Source of the DNA: Streptomyces pseudovenezuelae
Lineage (GTDB): Bacteria > Actinomycetota > Actinomycetes > Streptomycetales > Streptomycetaceae
Length of the DNA: 34,680 bases
Assembly: GCF_001513955.1 (NCBI RefSeq)
Contig: NZ_KQ948146.1
Coordinates: 925,525-960,204 of the forward strand
Direction of reading: 5' to 3'
Part shown: piece after piece, positions 14,718 through 22,750 of the stretch
Layout of the letters: every line of letters begins with the position of its first letter
Numbering within the stretch: position 1 is the first letter of the stretch
Program-made: the position numbers and the translations under genes
The notes under the pieces: generated by a model
What the model was told of the DNA's origin: nothing
Databases searched by the model: none
The model's input: only the letters and a program-made list of their open reading frames with translations

Positions 14718-17700
14718 GTGGAACTTCTTGCACTGGGACCACTTGAGCTGTGGCACGGGCAGCGACAGCACGAACTCGGATCGCTGAAGGAGCGCTGCGT
14801 GATGGCCGCCCTGGTACACGCCCGGGGCGAGCCGGTCTCCGTGGACGCGCTGATGGACCGCGTCTGGAACGGGGACCCGCCGCCAACCGCCCAGGACACT
14901 CTGCACAGTTACCTCTCGCGGTTGCGAAGACGATTACGCACGGCGGTGGGCGACGACCTGGCGCGGGTGGATCGGCCCTCGCCACGGCTGTACCAACTGC
15001 GGGTCAGTCCCGAGGACATCGACCTGCTGCGTTTCCAGCGCCTGCGGGCGGATGCCGCGGCCGCCGGGGCGCGAGGAGAGCACGAGCTGGCGATCGGGCT
15101 GCTGCGTACCGCCGAAGCACTGTGGCGCGGCGATCCGTTGACCGAGTTCAGTGACAACTCCTGGGCCTTGTCCGTGCGGGCGCGGTTGATCGAGGACCAT
15201 CGCCGGGTCCGAGAGGAACGCATCGGCCTGGAGATGGAGTTGGGGCGCCACGCGGACCTCATCGGCGAGCTCCAGGAGCTGGCGTCGCAGAATCCGTTCG
15301 CGCAGAAGGTGATCGGCTCCCTGATGCTGGCCCTGTACCGCTCCGGACGCCACGACGAAGCTCTCGCCGTCTACCGGAACACACGGGGAAGGTTGCATGA
15401 GAGCCAGGGCATCGAACCCGGCTCGGAACTCCAGGAACTCCATCTCCGCATGCTCGAACAGGACCACACTCTTCTGGACACGGAGACCGGACCGCCCGCT
15501 GCCGCCGTCACGCCGGAACAGCACGACTGCCTGCCCCGCGACAGCCGTGACTTCACCGGCAGGGTCGGTGAACTGCGTATCCTGCTGGCCGCCACCGGAC
15601 CCGAGAACGACACTCCGGACGCCCTGCCCGTCACCGTCGTGCACGGTATGCCCGGAATCGGCAAGACGACACTCGCCGTCCATGCGGCCCACCGTCTGAG
15701 GGCCGCGTACCCGGACGGTCTGTTCTTCGTCGACCTGCGGGGCTTCGGCAGCCGACAGCCCCTCGACCCGGCAGAGGCCCTGGCGATTCTGCTGCACTCG
15801 GCCGGTTGGTCCGGTGAGTTGCCCGTGTCGTCGGACGAGAGGGCGGCCAGGTGGCGGGAGTGGACCGCGCGGCGCCGGGCGCTTGTGGTACTCGACAACG
15901 CCAGGGACGCCGGGCAGGTCACTGCCCTGCTGCCCGGGGCGCCCACCTGCCGTGTCATCGTGACCACCCGGAGCCGGCTGGCCGGGCTCGACAGCGCCAC
16001 GTCCCTGTTCGTGGACGCCCTGTCGCGAACCGAAGCGGCGGCTCTCTTCTCCCGGATCGTCGGCCCCACGAGAGCCTCCGCCGAGCCCGAGGCACTGGCG
16101 AAGGTCGTGGAGGCGTGTGCGTGCCACCCCCTGGCCGTGCATCTCCTGGCGAGCCGTTTTCGCCACCGTGACTCCTGGGCGCTGCAGGACCTTCTCGACC
16201 GGCTGACGCACGCCGCCAACCCGCTGGAGGAGTTCGACTCCCTGATGGAAGGGGTCTTCAGGTTCTCGTACACCGAACTCGACGCTTGTGCCCAGCGGTT
16301 GTTCCGCTGCCTCGCCCTGCACCCCGGCCCCGACATCACCCTCGACGCGGCAGTCGCGCTGGCCGGCCCGGACTTCGAGGACGAAGCCGGATTGTTCCAG
16401 CGATGTGTGGACGATCTGCTGGATTCCAGTCTCGTCGAAGAGCCGGTACGCGGACGCTACCGCCTGCACGATCTCACCCGGGCCTTCGGTCTCCAGACCG
16501 GTGTGCGCACGGATGCGGAGGCGGACCGGCGCGCAGCGGTCGGCCGACTCGTCTCCACCCACCTCGTCAGCGCCCGGCAGGCCGACCGTCTGGTCCATCC
16601 CCACCGCCGTCCGGTCCCGCTGAGCCCGGAGCAGGAAGCCCGCGCCTCACGGACGTTCCGCGACGCGGACGACGCCTCGGTCTGGCTCTCGGTGGAACGG
16701 GCCAACCTGCTGGCGATCGCACGTGCGGCCACACTTCACCACCTGGAGTACGCGGCACTGTTTCCCAGCGTTTTGGCAAGATCCCTCAAACGGTGGGGGA
16801 CTTGGGGCATCGCGACCGAGCTCTTCGACGCCGCGCTGCCCGCCCTGCGGGCCCTCGGAAACCGCGGCGCGCTCGCCCGTACCCTGACGGACCGGGCGGA
16901 TCTGCTGGCACAGCGCGATCACGGTGAGGCCCTGCTGTGCGCGACGGAGGCCCTGTCGATCTACCAGGACCTGCACGACACCAACGGCCGTGCCGACGCA
17001 CTCCTGCAGTCGGGCCGCGCTCACCTCGCGGCCGGCCACAGCGCTACGGCCATGTCCCTCCTGGACGAGGCACTCGCTCTGTACGCCGAGGCCGGCGACC
17101 GGTCCGGAGAGGCCGAATGCCTCAATGTGCAGGGAATCGCCCTGTACTACGCGGGGCAGTACGACGAAGCCCTGCACCGGGTCCAGCTCATGGAGGGCAT
17201 CTACGAGACGCTGCCCGATCCGTACGGTCTGGCTCAGGCCCTCAACAACCGAGGTGAGCTACACCATCTCCAAGGGCGTCTCGATGAGGCCCGTGACTGC
17301 TACCAGCGATCTCTGGTCCTCATGCGCACCCACGGCGGCCGGCCCGAACTGGCGACTCTGGACACCAACCTGGGCACCGTGTTCCAGGCCACGGGCCGGA
17401 CCGAGCGCGCCCTGGCCTGTTACCGCAGAGCACTCGCCAGCCACCGGAGCACCGGAGACGCGCTGGGTGAAGCGGACGTGCTGATCAGCATGGGGGTCGC
17501 CCATGCCCAGTCCGGGCGCCGGGGCGAGGCACTGCTGCACTTCACCATGGCGGAGCAGGTCGCCACCGACATCGACAACCCGTACGAGACACTGCGCGCG
17601 AAGATCGGTGCGGCTGACGTCCAACGCGAATCGGGCCGGCTGGACATCGCGTTCAACGGCTACGAGGAGGCTCTCGAGGTGGCCCGGCATGCCGAATTCC

Positions 17701-17882
17701 CTCTGGGCTCGGCCCAGGCGCTCGCTGGACTCGCGCGCACCGCCGCTCTGCGTCCCCGCGGCGCCCAGGAGGCCCACCGGTACGGCGAGCAGGCGATCGC
17801 TCTGTACCGGGGTCTCGGTGCCGACGGGGAAGCGGAGAAACTGCTCCGGCTTCTGGCCGGGCACGAGTCGACCGGCTCCTGA
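14718..17882 (+). CDS. SARP/AfsR-type transcriptional regulator (OmpR-like DNA-binding, BTAD, NB-ARC, TPR)
   Basis: A 1054-aa multi-domain activator. Residues 1-95 form an OmpR-like winged helix starting VELLALGPLELWHG. The bacterial transcriptional activation domain follows at about 98-245 (PEDIDLLRFQRLRADA to SGRHDEALAVYRNTRGRLHE). The NB-ARC ATPase has Walker A GMPGIGKTT at 310-318 and Walker B RRALVVLDNARDA. TPR repeats fill the C-terminal half (YYAGQYDEALHRVQLMEGIY and similar). AfsR of S. coelicolor has the same order and about 990 residues. GTG 14718 was chosen because GGGGGTG precedes it and the protein then begins at the usual SARP start; GTG 14712 is possible. Codon 73 is TTA (14934-14936), predicting bldA dependence. 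No biosynthetic gene cluster is visible, so its targets may be the divergent transferase pair or distant genes. Confidence 0.9.
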   Translation: MELLALGPLELWHGQRQHELGSLKERCVMAALVHARGEPVSVDALMDRVWNGDPPPTAQDTLHSYLSRLRRRLRTAVGDDLARVDRPSPRLYQLRVSPEDIDLLRFQRLRADAAAAGARGEHELAIGLLRTAEALWRGDPLTEFSDNSWALSVRARLIEDHRRVREERIGLEMELGRHADLIGELQELASQNPFAQKVIGSLMLALYRSGRHDEALAVYRNTRGRLHESQGIEPGSELQELHLRMLEQDHTLLDTETGPPAAAVTPEQHDCLPRDSRDFTGRVGELRILLAATGPENDTPDALPVTVVHGMPGIGKTTLAVHAAHRLRAAYPDGLFFVDLRGFGSRQPLDPAEALAILLHSAGWSGELPVSSDERAARWREWTARRRALVVLDNARDAGQVTALLPGAPTCRVIVTTRSRLAGLDSATSLFVDALSRTEAAALFSRIVGPTRASAEPEALAKVVEACACHPLAVHLLASRFRHRDSWALQDLLDRLTHAANPLEEFDSLMEGVFRFSYTELDACAQRLFRCLALHPGPDITLDAAVALAGPDFEDEAGLFQRCVDDLLDSSLVEEPVRGRYRLHDLTRAFGLQTGVRTDAEADRRAAVGRLVSTHLVSARQADRLVHPHRRPVPLSPEQEARASRTFRDADDASVWLSVERANLLAIARAATLHHLEYAALFPSVLARSLKRWGTWGIATELFDAALPALRALGNRGALARTLTDRADLLAQRDHGEALLCATEALSIYQDLHDTNGRADALLQSGRAHLAAGHSATAMSLLDEALALYAEAGDRSGEAECLNVQGIALYYAGQYDEALHRVQLMEGIYETLPDPYGLAQALNNRGELHHLQGRLDEARDCYQRSLVLMRTHGGRPELATLDTNLGTVFQATGRTERALACYRRALASHRSTGDALGEADVLISMGVAHAQSGRRGEALLHFTMAEQVATDIDNPYETLRAKIGAADVQRESGRLDIAFNGYEEALEVARHAEFPLGSAQALAGLARTAALRPRGAQEAHRYGEQAIALYRGLGADGEAEKLLRLLAGHESTGS

Positions 17883-17901
17883 GCCCCCTCCCAGGAGCCG
17901 G
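17872..17901 (+). terminator. Terminator hairpin overlapping the SARP stop codon
   Basis: Perfect 10-bp arms (17872-17881 and 17892-17901, CCGGCTCCTG/CAGGAGCCGG) with a 10-nt loop. The TGA stop at 17880-17882 is partly in the stem. Confidence 0.65.
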
Positions 17902-17963
17902 CCCGCTCCGCCGCGCGAACCTGGGTCAACCGGCCGTCCGGCCGGTGACGGTCCTCGGCGATG

Positions 17964-18056
17964 TCACCACATCCAGCGGAACACCACCACGGTCACGTAG
18001 GTCGCTCCCAGGACTGGCAGTGAGGCGAGGTAGATCTGCCGCAAACGCGCTTTCAA
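17964..18056 (-). CDS. Possible 30-aa single-pass membrane peptide
   Basis: A short frame with a TTG start preceded by GAGGAG at a 4-nt spacing. The peptide has a basic N-terminus (KARLRQ) followed by a hydrophobic stretch, IYLASLPVLGATYVTVVVF, and ends RWMW before TGA. That is the layout of a small inner-membrane protein. It lies 120 nt downstream of the BASS-motif effector gene on the same strand. Reading the same DNA in another frame gives an 80-aa open frame with no such organisation. There is no independent evidence of expression, and the TTG start is a weakness. Confidence 0.35.
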   Translation of the reverse strand: MKARLRQIYLASLPVLGATYVTVVVFRWMW

Positions 18057-18176
18057 CGTGCTCCTCGAAGATCGACGGGACAGTTCTGCCGCGGGTGATC
18101 ACTCCGGCTGGGCGAGACCGTACTAGATCCAGCTGGAGCCGAGGAACGCGTTTGCGAAATATGAACACATACTGTA

Positions 18177-18647
18177 TTAGGACAGGTGACCGTCAGATCG
18201 GTCTGATGTGCGACAACTCCCGCCCTCGCCAGAGCTGTTGAAGGTCAGCCCGGAGTAGCTCTGCCCCTGCAGGACCGGCCCGTGCTGGACGCCCCCACTG
18301 ATGCTGTTGCGAACTGTCTGCGGCGCCACGTCACCCGCGGCCGGAGCGAACTCCGCCAGCATGGATCCAAGTTCCTCAGCGACGAGCGGATCCGCTTCCA
18401 GCGCACGGCGCAGCCTGATGCGCCACCCCGCCTCGATGTCGGCGACGGCGTCATCGTCCGCCGCGTCCCGGGCCGCCATCAGCTCGCGCCGGGACAACCG
18501 CAGCTCCTCCGCGGCCGAGTCCTCGTCGTCGCCCCGCGCGAAGATCCGCACCAGTCGGTCCCGGGCCTGCATCCAGGTGTCCGACACCATGAGCCCTACC
18601 AACGTCGTGGCCCCCGACGTCGCCAGTGCCGCCAGCTCAGCTTCCAC
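18177..18647 (-). CDS. Small effector-like protein with C-terminal BASS/RHIM-like amyloid motif
   Basis: A 156-aa protein. The N-terminus has a short amphipathic/hydrophobic segment, SGATTLVGLMVSDTW (residues 11-25), then a charged helical region rich in Glu, Arg and Ala (about 26-100). Residues 114-136 form the motif NSISGGVQHGPVLQGQ followed by SYSGLTF, which matches the amyloid signalling pattern at the N-terminus of the NB-ARC-TPR protein at 10628-12826. A C-terminal motif on a small protein is the usual effector layout in bacterial NLR systems. GTG 18647 is preferred because GGGGGGCGACA immediately precedes it and the protein then begins VEAELAALATSGA; an ATG at 18731 is less likely. What the N-terminal part does is unknown; membrane or cell-death activity is inference. 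Confidence 0.7.
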   Translation of the reverse strand: MEAELAALATSGATTLVGLMVSDTWMQARDRLVRIFARGDDEDSAAEELRLSRRELMAARDAADDDAVADIEAGWRIRLRRALEADPLVAEELGSMLAEFAPAAGDVAPQTVRNSISGGVQHGPVLQGQSYSGLTFNSSGEGGSCRTSDRSDGHLS

Positions 18648-18793
18648 TGTCGCCCCCCACACGTTCCGTTGCCCCCGCAGAAGCCAAAGTAAGGAGGTGG
18701 CCCAGGGTTGGGTAGACCGGACGTCAGTCATTCGCTGACGCCGGGCCTGCCGGACAACCGCACCGGAGCCGGTGGAGCACTTCGCATCGTCCG

Positions 18794-18846
18794 CACCAAC
18801 AGAAATGGTGCCGACCGGAAACCGGTCGGCACCATTTCTGTTGGTG
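18794..18846 (-). terminator. 25-bp perfect hairpin downstream of tRNA-Leu
   Basis: Arms 18794-18818 and 18822-18846 are exactly complementary over 25 bp with an AAA loop. It begins 4 nt beyond the tRNA 3' end, so it most likely terminates the tRNA transcript. It is far longer than needed for that. Confidence 0.8.
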
Positions 18847-18849
18847 TTG

Positions 18850-18934
18850 TGTCCGAGGGGGGACTTGAACCCCCACGCCCGATAAAGGGCACTAGCACCT
18901 CAAGCTAGCGCGTCTGCCATTCCGCCACCCGGAC
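18850..18934 (-). tRNA. tRNA-Leu (anticodon GAG)
   Basis: 85-nt class II tRNA. The acceptor stem pairs GTCCGGG with CTCGGAC (one G-T pair) and the discriminator base is A. The anticodon arm is CTAGC-TTGAGGT-GCTAG, giving anticodon GAG, which reads CUC/CUU. A long variable arm (TGCCCTTTATCGGGCG) and the T arm GGGGG-TTCAAGT-CCCCC are typical of leucine tRNAs. The CCA end is not encoded. It is not the bldA tRNA, whose anticodon is UAA. Confidence 0.95.
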
Positions 18935-19039
18935 CAGGTGTCTGCCGCCTTGACGGGGGTGTTCCCCGGGGCGACACGGACAACAATACCAAGCTTTCGG
19001 AGTGGCCTTCACCTGCATATCCCTCCGGAGAGGGCCCAT

Positions 19040-19066
19040 GACGACAGTATTCTGTATACTGTCGTC
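19040..19066. promoter_or_regulatory. Palindromic operator over the PAS gene promoter (GntR-type box)
   Basis: Perfect 11-bp arms (19040-19050 and 19056-19066) around TCTGT. The core ACAGTATTCTG is identical to the box in front of the second gntR gene at 33183. It contains a TATACT -10-like hexamer (19055-19060) and ends 29 nt before the PAS ATG, so a bound protein would block initiation. Confidence 0.7.
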
Positions 19067-19094
19067 ACCTAAACGGCCCCGGCTCGGAGGCGAC

Positions 19095-19523
19095 ATGGAC
19101 GATCTGGATTCCGCGGTGGTGCTGGGCATGGCAGACCAGGCACCCGACGGCATAGTGATCACCGACAGGGAAGGGCTGATCCGCTACTGGAACCGGGGTG
19201 CGGAGCGCATCTTCGGGTTCGCGGCGGCCGATGTGACGGGGCGCAGCCTGGACGTCATCATCCCCGAGCGGCACCGCAAGCGGCACCAGGAGGGCTTCGA
19301 CGCGGCCATGGAGCGGGGGTCCAGCAAGTACGGCGACGCGGACCTGCTGAACGTGCCCGCGCTGGCGGCGGACGGCCGCAAGCTGTCCATCGAGTTCAGC
19401 GTGGTGCTGCTGTCCGGCCCCGACGGCAGCCCCTACTGCGGTGCGGTCGTCCGGGACGTCACCGCGCGGCGCGAGCGCGAGCGGGAACTGATGCGGCGCC
19501 GGGCCGAGGCGACGACGGTCTGA
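19095..19523 (+). CDS. Stand-alone PAS-domain sensor protein
   Basis: A 142-aa protein that consists of one PAS domain and a short charged C-terminal helix, with no kinase, cyclase or DNA-binding part. The PAS text is classic: APDGIVITDREGLIRYWNRG, then AERIFGFAAADVTGRSLDVI, IIPERHRKRHQEGF and VVRDVTARRERERELM. The IPERHRKRH-type segment resembles heme- or flavin-binding PAS proteins such as FixL relatives, but I cannot assign a cofactor. GGAGG lies 4 nt before the ATG at 19095. It is convergent with frc and has a GntR-type operator over its promoter, so it appears to belong to the oxalate/formate regulon. It may signal redox or oxygen state to the regulators. Confidence 0.8.
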   Translation: MDDLDSAVVLGMADQAPDGIVITDREGLIRYWNRGAERIFGFAAADVTGRSLDVIIPERHRKRHQEGFDAAMERGSSKYGDADLLNVPALAADGRKLSIEFSVVLLSGPDGSPYCGAVVRDVTARRERERELMRRRAEATTV

Positions 19524-19541
19524 CCCCCGCCGGACCGCGCG

Positions 19542-19576
19542 GAAGCGGCCGTGGCCCTCGGGGTCACGGCCGCTTC
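19542..19576. terminator. Bidirectional terminator between PAS gene and frc
   Basis: Perfect 12-bp arms GAAGCGGCCGTG (19542-19553) and CACGGCCGCTTC (19565-19576) with an 11-nt loop, between convergent gene ends at 19523 and 19591. Confidence 0.8.
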
Positions 19577-19590
19577 GCGTCGGGTCCACG

Positions 19591-20847
19591 TCAGACGATG
19601 ACCCCGCTCTCCTTCAGCCGGCCGATGGTCTCCTCGTCGTAGCCCAGTTCCACCAGCACCTCGGAGCTGTGCTCGCCCAGCAGCGGGGCGCCGACGACCT
19701 CCGGCTGGAAGGAGGAGAACTTCACGGGGCTGCCGACCGTCAGGTAGGTGCCGCGGCCCTTCTGCTCGACCTCGACGACGGTGCCGCTCCTGCGCAGGTC
19801 CTCGTCGTAGGCGATCTCCTTCATGCTCATCACCGGGGCGCAGGGCACCTCCCACTCCCGCAGGATGTTCACCGCCTCGTACTTCGTCTTGTCCGCGAGC
19901 CACTTCTCGATCTCCTCGAAGATCTCGAAGATGTGCGACTGGCGGGCGCGCGCGGTGGCGTACTCCGGGTCCTCGGCCCACTCGGGGCGGCCGATGACCT
20001 CGGCGGTGCGCTTCCAGTTCTGCTCCTGGACGGTGAAGTAGATGTACGCGTTCGGGTCGTCCTCCCAGCCCTTGCACTTGAGCACCCAGCCCGGCTGACC
20101 GCCGCCGCCGGCGTTGCCGCCGCGCGGCACCACGTCGGTGAACTCGCCGTTCGGGTACTGCGGGTACTCCTCCAGGTAGCCGACCCGCTCCAGGCGCTGC
20201 TGGTCGCGCAGTTTGACGCGGCACAGGTTGAGGACGGCGTCCTGCATGGAGACGGAGACCTTCTGGCCCCGGCCGGTCTTGCCGCGGTCGATGATCGCGG
20301 TGAGGATGCCGATCGCCAGGTGCATCCCGGTGTTGGTGTCGCCGATGGCGGCGCCGGAGATGGTGGGCGGGCCGTCCCAGAAGCCGGTGGTGGAGGCGGC
20401 GCCGCCCGCGCACTGGGCGACGTTCTCGTAGACCTTGAGGTCGTTCCACGACGACTGGTCGTTGAAGCCCTTCACCGAGCCGAAGATCAGGCGCGGGTTG
20501 AGCTCCTGGATGCGCTCCCAGGTGAAGCCCATGCGGTCCAGGGCGCCCGGGGCGAAGTTCTCCACCAGGACGTCGGCGTCCTTGATGAGCTTCTCCAGGA
20601 CCTCCTTGCCCTCGGCGGTCTTGGTGTTGATGGCGAGCGAGCGCTTGTTGCTGTTGAGCATCGTGAAGTAGAGCGCGTCCAGGTCCTCGATGTCCCTGAG
20701 CTGACGGCGTGTCACATCGCCGCCGTTGGGGCGCTCCACCTTGAGGACGTCGGCGCCGAACCAGGCGAGCATCTGCGTGCAGGCGGGACCGGCCTGGACC
20801 CCGGTGAAGTCGATCACCTTGATTCCGGCGAGCGGCTTTTCACTCAT
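19591..20847 (-). CDS. frc: Formyl-CoA:oxalate CoA-transferase
   Basis: A 418-aa class III (CaiB/BaiF) CoA-transferase that moves CoA from formyl-CoA to oxalate, releasing formate and regenerating oxalyl-CoA. The N-terminus KPLAGIKVIDFTGVQAGPAC, the CoA-binding text LNSNKRSLAINTKTAEG and the strand ADVLVENFAPGALDRMGFTW are diagnostic. The catalytic aspartate is D170 in SGAAIGDTNTGMH, matching D169 of the Oxalobacter enzyme. The glycine loop that closes over the active site reads GGNAGGGGQPGW. Length agrees with the family (about 428). GGAAG lies about 6 nt before the ATG at 20847. It follows oxc by 56 nt and is in the same operon. Confidence 0.93.
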   Translation of the reverse strand: MSEKPLAGIKVIDFTGVQAGPACTQMLAWFGADVLKVERPNGGDVTRRQLRDIEDLDALYFTMLNSNKRSLAINTKTAEGKEVLEKLIKDADVLVENFAPGALDRMGFTWERIQELNPRLIFGSVKGFNDQSSWNDLKVYENVAQCAGGAASTTGFWDGPPTISGAAIGDTNTGMHLAIGILTAIIDRGKTGRGQKVSVSMQDAVLNLCRVKLRDQQRLERVGYLEEYPQYPNGEFTDVVPRGGNAGGGGQPGWVLKCKGWEDDPNAYIYFTVQEQNWKRTAEVIGRPEWAEDPEYATARARQSHIFEIFEEIEKWLADKTKYEAVNILREWEVPCAPVMSMKEIAYDEDLRRSGTVVEVEQKGRGTYLTVGSPVKFSSFQPEVVGAPLLGEHSSEVLVELGYDEETIGRLKESGVIV

Positions 20848-20903
20848 GTGTGCTTCCTTTTCGTGAAGTTGCGCGGTCTGGGAGGTCCTGGAGATCCGGG
20901 CGT

Positions 20904-22652
20904 TCACTTCTTCGCCGGCGTGATGTTGCCGACGGTGATGCCCTTGGGGTTCAGGTGCGAGATGTGGCCGCTCTCGGTGCCGGCCGAGGGGTCGATCACA
21001 CAGTCGATGAGCGCCGGGCCGCCGGAGGCGAGGGCCTCGGTGAGGGCGGCGGTCACCTCGGCGGGCGTGGTGGCCCGGTAGCCCTTGCCGCCGAACGCCT
21101 CGATGAGCAGGTCGTGGCGGGCCGCCGACATGAGGGTCGTGGGCGAGGGCGCGTCGTCGTACGGGTTGGTGTCGTCCCCGCGGTAGACGCCGCCGTTGTT
21201 CATGATCACCGTGACGACGGGCAGCTGGTAGCGGCAGATCGTCTCGATCTCGATGCCGCTGAACCCGAAGGCGCTGTCCCCCTCGATGGCCACCACCGGG
21301 GCGCCGCTCTCGACGGCGGCTGCGATCGCGTAGCCCATGCCGATGCCCATGACGCCCCAGGTGCCGCTGTCGAGGCGGTGGCGCGGCACGTGCATGTCGA
21401 TGACATTGCGCGCGATGTCCAGGGCGTTGGCGCCCTCGTTGACGATGTACGTCTCCGGGTGCGCGTGCACAACGTCGCGTACGGCCTTCAGGGCGCCCAT
21501 GAACTGCATGGGGTGCGGGTCGGCCTCCAGCCGCTTGGCCATCTTGGCGACGTTCTGCGCCGAGCGCGCCCCGAGCTCATCCCGCCAGGCCGAAGGAGCC
21601 GTGATCTGGCCGGGCTTGGTGCGCTCGGCGAGCGCGTCGAGCACCGACTCGATGTCACCGACGAGGGGGGCGGAAATGGGCTGGTTGCTGTCCATCTCCT
21701 TGGGGTCGATGTCGATCTGGACGAACTTGGCGTCGGGGTTCCAGCCCGTCTGGCCGTGTCCCAGAAGCCAGTTGAGGCGCGCGCCGATCAGCATCACGAC
21801 GTCGGCCTTCTTCAGCGCCAGCGAGCGTGCGGTCGCGGCCGACTGCGGGTGGTCGTCGGGCAGCAGGCCCTTCGCCATCGACATCGGTACGTAGGGGATG
21901 CCGGTCGACTCGACGAACTGCCGTACCTTGGCGTCCGCCTGGGCGTACGCGGCTCCCTTGCCCAGCACGATCAGCGGTCGTTCGGCGGACGCCAGGAGTT
22001 CGATCGCCCGGTCCACGGCCTCCGGCGCCGGCAGCTGGCGCGGGGCGGGGTCGACGAGGCGGCTCAGGGTCCGGTCGCCTTCCGCCTTGGGCATGATGGC
22101 GCCGAGCACCGCGGCGGGGATGTCGAGATAGACACCGCCGGGGCGCCCGGAGATCGCGGTGCGCAGGGCGCGGGCGATGCCCCGGCCGATGTCCTCGACG
22201 CGGCTGACCCGGTAGGCGGCCTTCACGAAGGGCTGCGCGGCGGCGAGTTGGTCCATCTCCTCGTAGTCGCCCTGCTTGAGGTCGACGAGGTGGCGCTCGC
22301 TGGAGCCGGAGATCTGGACCATGGGAAAGCAGTTGGTGGTCGCGTTGGCGAGGGCGACCAGGCCGTTGAGGAAGCCGGGGGCCGAGACCGTGAGGGCCAC
22401 GCCGGGCTTCTTGTTGAGGTAGCCGGCGATGGCGGCCGCGTGTCCGGCGTTGCTCTCGTGGCGGAAGCCGATGTAGCGGATGCCCTGCGCCTGGGCGAGC
22501 CGGGCCAGGTCGGTGATCGGGATGCCGACCACCCCGTAGATGGTGTCGACGTCGTTCAGCTTGAGCGCGTCGACGACCAGGTGGTACCCGTCGGTGAGCT
22601 CGGTCGGAACGTCGGCTGCTGCCGCGGTCTCCAGGGTCGAGGGAGCGGTCAT
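20904..22652 (-). CDS. oxc: Oxalyl-CoA decarboxylase
   Basis: A 582-aa thiamine-diphosphate enzyme that converts oxalyl-CoA to formyl-CoA and CO2. The N-terminal Pyr domain has GVVGIPITDLARLAQAQGIR and the catalytic Glu66 in FRHESNAGHAA. The central domain reads RPLIVLGKGAAYAQA. The C-terminal PP domain has the ThDP motif GDSAFGFSGIEIETICRYQL ending in MNN. The Oxalobacter enzyme has 568 residues. The ATG at 22652 was chosen because AAGGAGGA precedes it by about 10 nt; the open frame continues upstream without family similarity. It is the first gene of the oxc-frc operon and is divergent from the ligase gene. Two LysR-type boxes occupy the shared promoter region about 100-165 nt upstream. Confidence 0.95.
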   Translation of the reverse strand: MTAPSTLETAAAADVPTELTDGYHLVVDALKLNDVDTIYGVVGIPITDLARLAQAQGIRYIGFRHESNAGHAAAIAGYLNKKPGVALTVSAPGFLNGLVALANATTNCFPMVQISGSSERHLVDLKQGDYEEMDQLAAAQPFVKAAYRVSRVEDIGRGIARALRTAISGRPGGVYLDIPAAVLGAIMPKAEGDRTLSRLVDPAPRQLPAPEAVDRAIELLASAERPLIVLGKGAAYAQADAKVRQFVESTGIPYVPMSMAKGLLPDDHPQSAATARSLALKKADVVMLIGARLNWLLGHGQTGWNPDAKFVQIDIDPKEMDSNQPISAPLVGDIESVLDALAERTKPGQITAPSAWRDELGARSAQNVAKMAKRLEADPHPMQFMGALKAVRDVVHAHPETYIVNEGANALDIARNVIDMHVPRHRLDSGTWGVMGIGMGYAIAAAVESGAPVVAIEGDSAFGFSGIEIETICRYQLPVVTVIMNNGGVYRGDDTNPYDDAPSPTTLMSAARHDLLIEAFGGKGYRATTPAEVTAALTEALASGGPALIDCVIDPSAGTESGHISHLNPKGITVGNITPAKK

Positions 22653-22750
22653 GGTCCGAGGTCCTCCTTGGGCAGGTCCTGCCGGAGCGGCTACTTCTCT
22701 CACCATCCGCAGCGCGCTCGTCCGCGTCCAAGACCCATCGGCGACCAGCC

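Noticed and set aside
14718..17882. An amyloid-type motif in the SARP-NB-ARC-TPR regulator
   Set aside because: Its N-terminus is an OmpR-like DNA-binding domain and no N-x-x-S-G-x-V...Q motif was seen, so it is not part of the proposed BASS pair.
17926..18168. An 80-aa minus-strand frame downstream of the effector gene
   Set aside because: The text has no hydrophobic or conserved organisation; the overlapping 30-aa frame has a better ribosome site and a clear membrane segment.
18168..18177. CATACTGTAT at the end of the effector gene, resembling the GntR box half-site
   Set aside because: Only one half matches, it lies at the 3' end of a coding region rather than before a gene, and it is well outside the oxalate cluster.
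18794..18934. tRNA-Leu as an attachment site of an integrated element
   Set aside because: No integrase gene and no second copy of the tRNA 3' end were seen in the window.
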